Below are positions 5,503 through 6,284 of a DNA stretch of 6,284 nucleotides, piece after piece; positions within the stretch are counted from its first letter, which is position 1, and each line of letters opens with the position of its first letter. The position numbers and the translations under genes were made by a program. The stretch is from Anaerohalosphaeraceae bacterium. GTDB lineage: Bacteria; Planctomycetota; Phycisphaerae; Sedimentisphaerales; Anaerohalosphaeraceae. Location of the stretch: contig DAOVIC010000104.1 of the NCBI GenBank assembly GCA_030671565.1, positions 1-6,284 of the forward strand, read 5' to 3'. Below the pieces are notes generated by a model. That model saw only the letters and a program-made list of their open reading frames with translations, ran no database searches and was not told the origin of the DNA.

Positions 5503-6284
5503 ATGAAGACGTTAATTACAATTGTTATTAGTTTGGTTTTTGTGGTGTGCGGCGTTGTGGTTGCAGAAAGCGTGTTTGCCAAGGCCCAAGAGGTTGTCAC
5601 GGAAGGTGCGATTTCTCAGGAGGTTTTGGCAGTTGAACTTTTGGGAAGTGCGGCTGTTGCGGCGGCTGGTACATCTGATGAGATGGTCGATGAGGCGGGC
5701 GTTTTTGAGAATGCCAACGATATAGATGTTTCGTTTTATGGAGACGGTGGGGGCGATGCGTCGATTCGTTCCATGGCATTTAACGAAGGTACTACGATCC
5801 GCAGCGCTTTGTCGATGCTTTCTAAGCTGTTCAAGAAGAACATTATTCCATCTCCTGAGATTTCGGGTACTGTGACGGTGAGCAATCTTTACGATGTTTC
5901 TTTTGAAGAGGCATTGGCTGCGGTAATCGGTCCTAATAAATATGACATGCAGGACAATTTTATCAAGGTTTATACGCCGGAAGAATATCAGCAGGATGAG
6001 GGGTTGTTTGAAAATGCTATAATCAAGCTTTATTATATGACTGCGGCGGAGGGTTTGAATCTTATAAGTCCTTTGTTGAGTGAATACGGTACGATTGCGG
6101 CGAGTACCGCTGCGGCAGTTGATACCGAAGCGGGCGAGGGCGGTGATACCTTTGCCCTTACAGATACTCTGGTTGTTAGAGATTTTCCGAAAAATGTCAC
6201 TAATATTCGTAATTTTCTTAAATCTCTTGACGTAGCTCCTGCCCAAATATTGATCGAAGTTACGATGCTTGAGGCGAAGCTTGA
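5503..6284 (+). CDS. PilQ/GspD-family secretin, N-terminal part (3' end outside window)
   Basis: This outer-membrane gate protein runs off the right edge after 260 residues. Residues 1-26 are a signal peptide (M-K-T-L, hydrophobic core, then E-S-V-F-A with a V-x-A site before Lys27). A linker rich in Ala, Glu and Gly follows (27-86). The N0 (STN-like) domain covers about 87-158: T-T-I-R-S-A-L-S-M-L-S, K-N-I-I-P-S-P-E-I-S-G-T-V-T-V and F-E-E-A-L-A-A-V. The N1 domain covers about 171-245: I-I-K-L-Y-Y-M-T-A-A-E, then T-L-V-V-R-D-F-P-K-N-V and I-R-N-F-L-K-S-L-D. It carries a low-complexity Ala/Gly/Glu insert at 197-216. The visible end (A-P-A-Q-I-L-I-E-V-T-M-L-E-A) is the usual entry to the secretin channel domain, so N2 and N3 repeats are absent, as in PilQ rather than GspD. 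No AMIN domain is seen. Position after PilMNO and the GspC/PilP-like gene supports the PilQ role. Confidence 0.88.
   Translation, partial: MKTLITIVISLVFVVCGVVVAESVFAKAQEVVTEGAISQEVLAVELLGSAAVAAAGTSDEMVDEAGVFENANDIDVSFYGDGGGDASIRSMAFNEGTTIRSALSMLSKLFKKNIIPSPEISGTVTVSNLYDVSFEEALAAVIGPNKYDMQDNFIKVYTPEEYQQDEGLFENAIIKLYYMTAAEGLNLISPLLSEYGTIAASTAAAVDTEAGEGGDTFALTDTLVVRDFPKNVTNIRNFLKSLDVAPAQILIEVTMLEAKL

Noticed and set aside
5536..5553. Possible lipobox at Cys16 of the secretin signal peptide
   Set aside because: The residue before Cys is Val, not Gly, Ala or Ser, and a normal signal peptidase I site (V-F-A) follows at residue 26.
5512..6246. Minus-strand open frame of 244 codons opposite the secretin
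   Set aside because: The plus-strand frame shows signal peptide, N0 and N1 domains; the antisense frame is a by-product of codon bias.

Overview
The window holds one plus-strand cluster for a type IV pilus or type II secretion-like envelope machine. It has eight adjacent genes on the + strand, and the first and last run off the window edges. In order they are: the C-terminal part of a minor prepilin-like protein (1-442); a PilX/GspK-like minor pseudopilin with a large beta-rich domain (439-1620); a non-coding gap (1621-1984); a GspH/FimT-type prepilin (1985-2509); PilM (2527-3639); PilN (3626-4270); PilO (4280-4846); a membrane-anchored GspC/PilP-like protein (4846-5460); and the N-terminal part of a PilQ/GspD-family secretin (5503-6284). 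I saw no RNA gene, mobile element, CRISPR array or origin.

The genes probably form two transcription units. The first two overlap by four bases (ATGA) and are followed by an AT-rich hairpin with a T-run that looks like an intrinsic terminator. The 364-base gap then carries a weak candidate promoter, and the remaining six genes are tightly packed with overlaps or gaps of 42 bases or less. Together they would build the inner-membrane alignment platform (PilM in the cytoplasm, PilN and PilO spanning the inner membrane), a periplasmic linker (the GspC/PilP-like protein) and the outer-membrane gate (the secretin). The prepilin-like proteins would be pilus-tip or pseudopilus components. The assembly and retraction ATPases, the PilC/GspF platform protein and the prepilin peptidase are not in the window.

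The organism is a Gram-negative-type (two-membrane) bacterium with moderate GC content. The secretin and the PilMNO platform show the two membranes. The mixed set (PilMNO with a GspC-like protein instead of a PilP lipoprotein, GspH-type and PilX-like prepilins, and a pilin carrying a W-x-D-x-D-x-D-G-x-I-x-x-x-E loop) reminds me of Planctomycetota (Phycisphaerae-like) or related PVC bacteria. That placement is an inference from memory and has low confidence.

I found no defence system or wholly new system. The points most worth a second look are the canonical EF-hand-like loop in the first pilin, the pseudopilin joined to a beta-solenoid-like domain, the T4P/T2SS hybrid composition, and the compact secretin with a low-complexity insert in its N1 domain.
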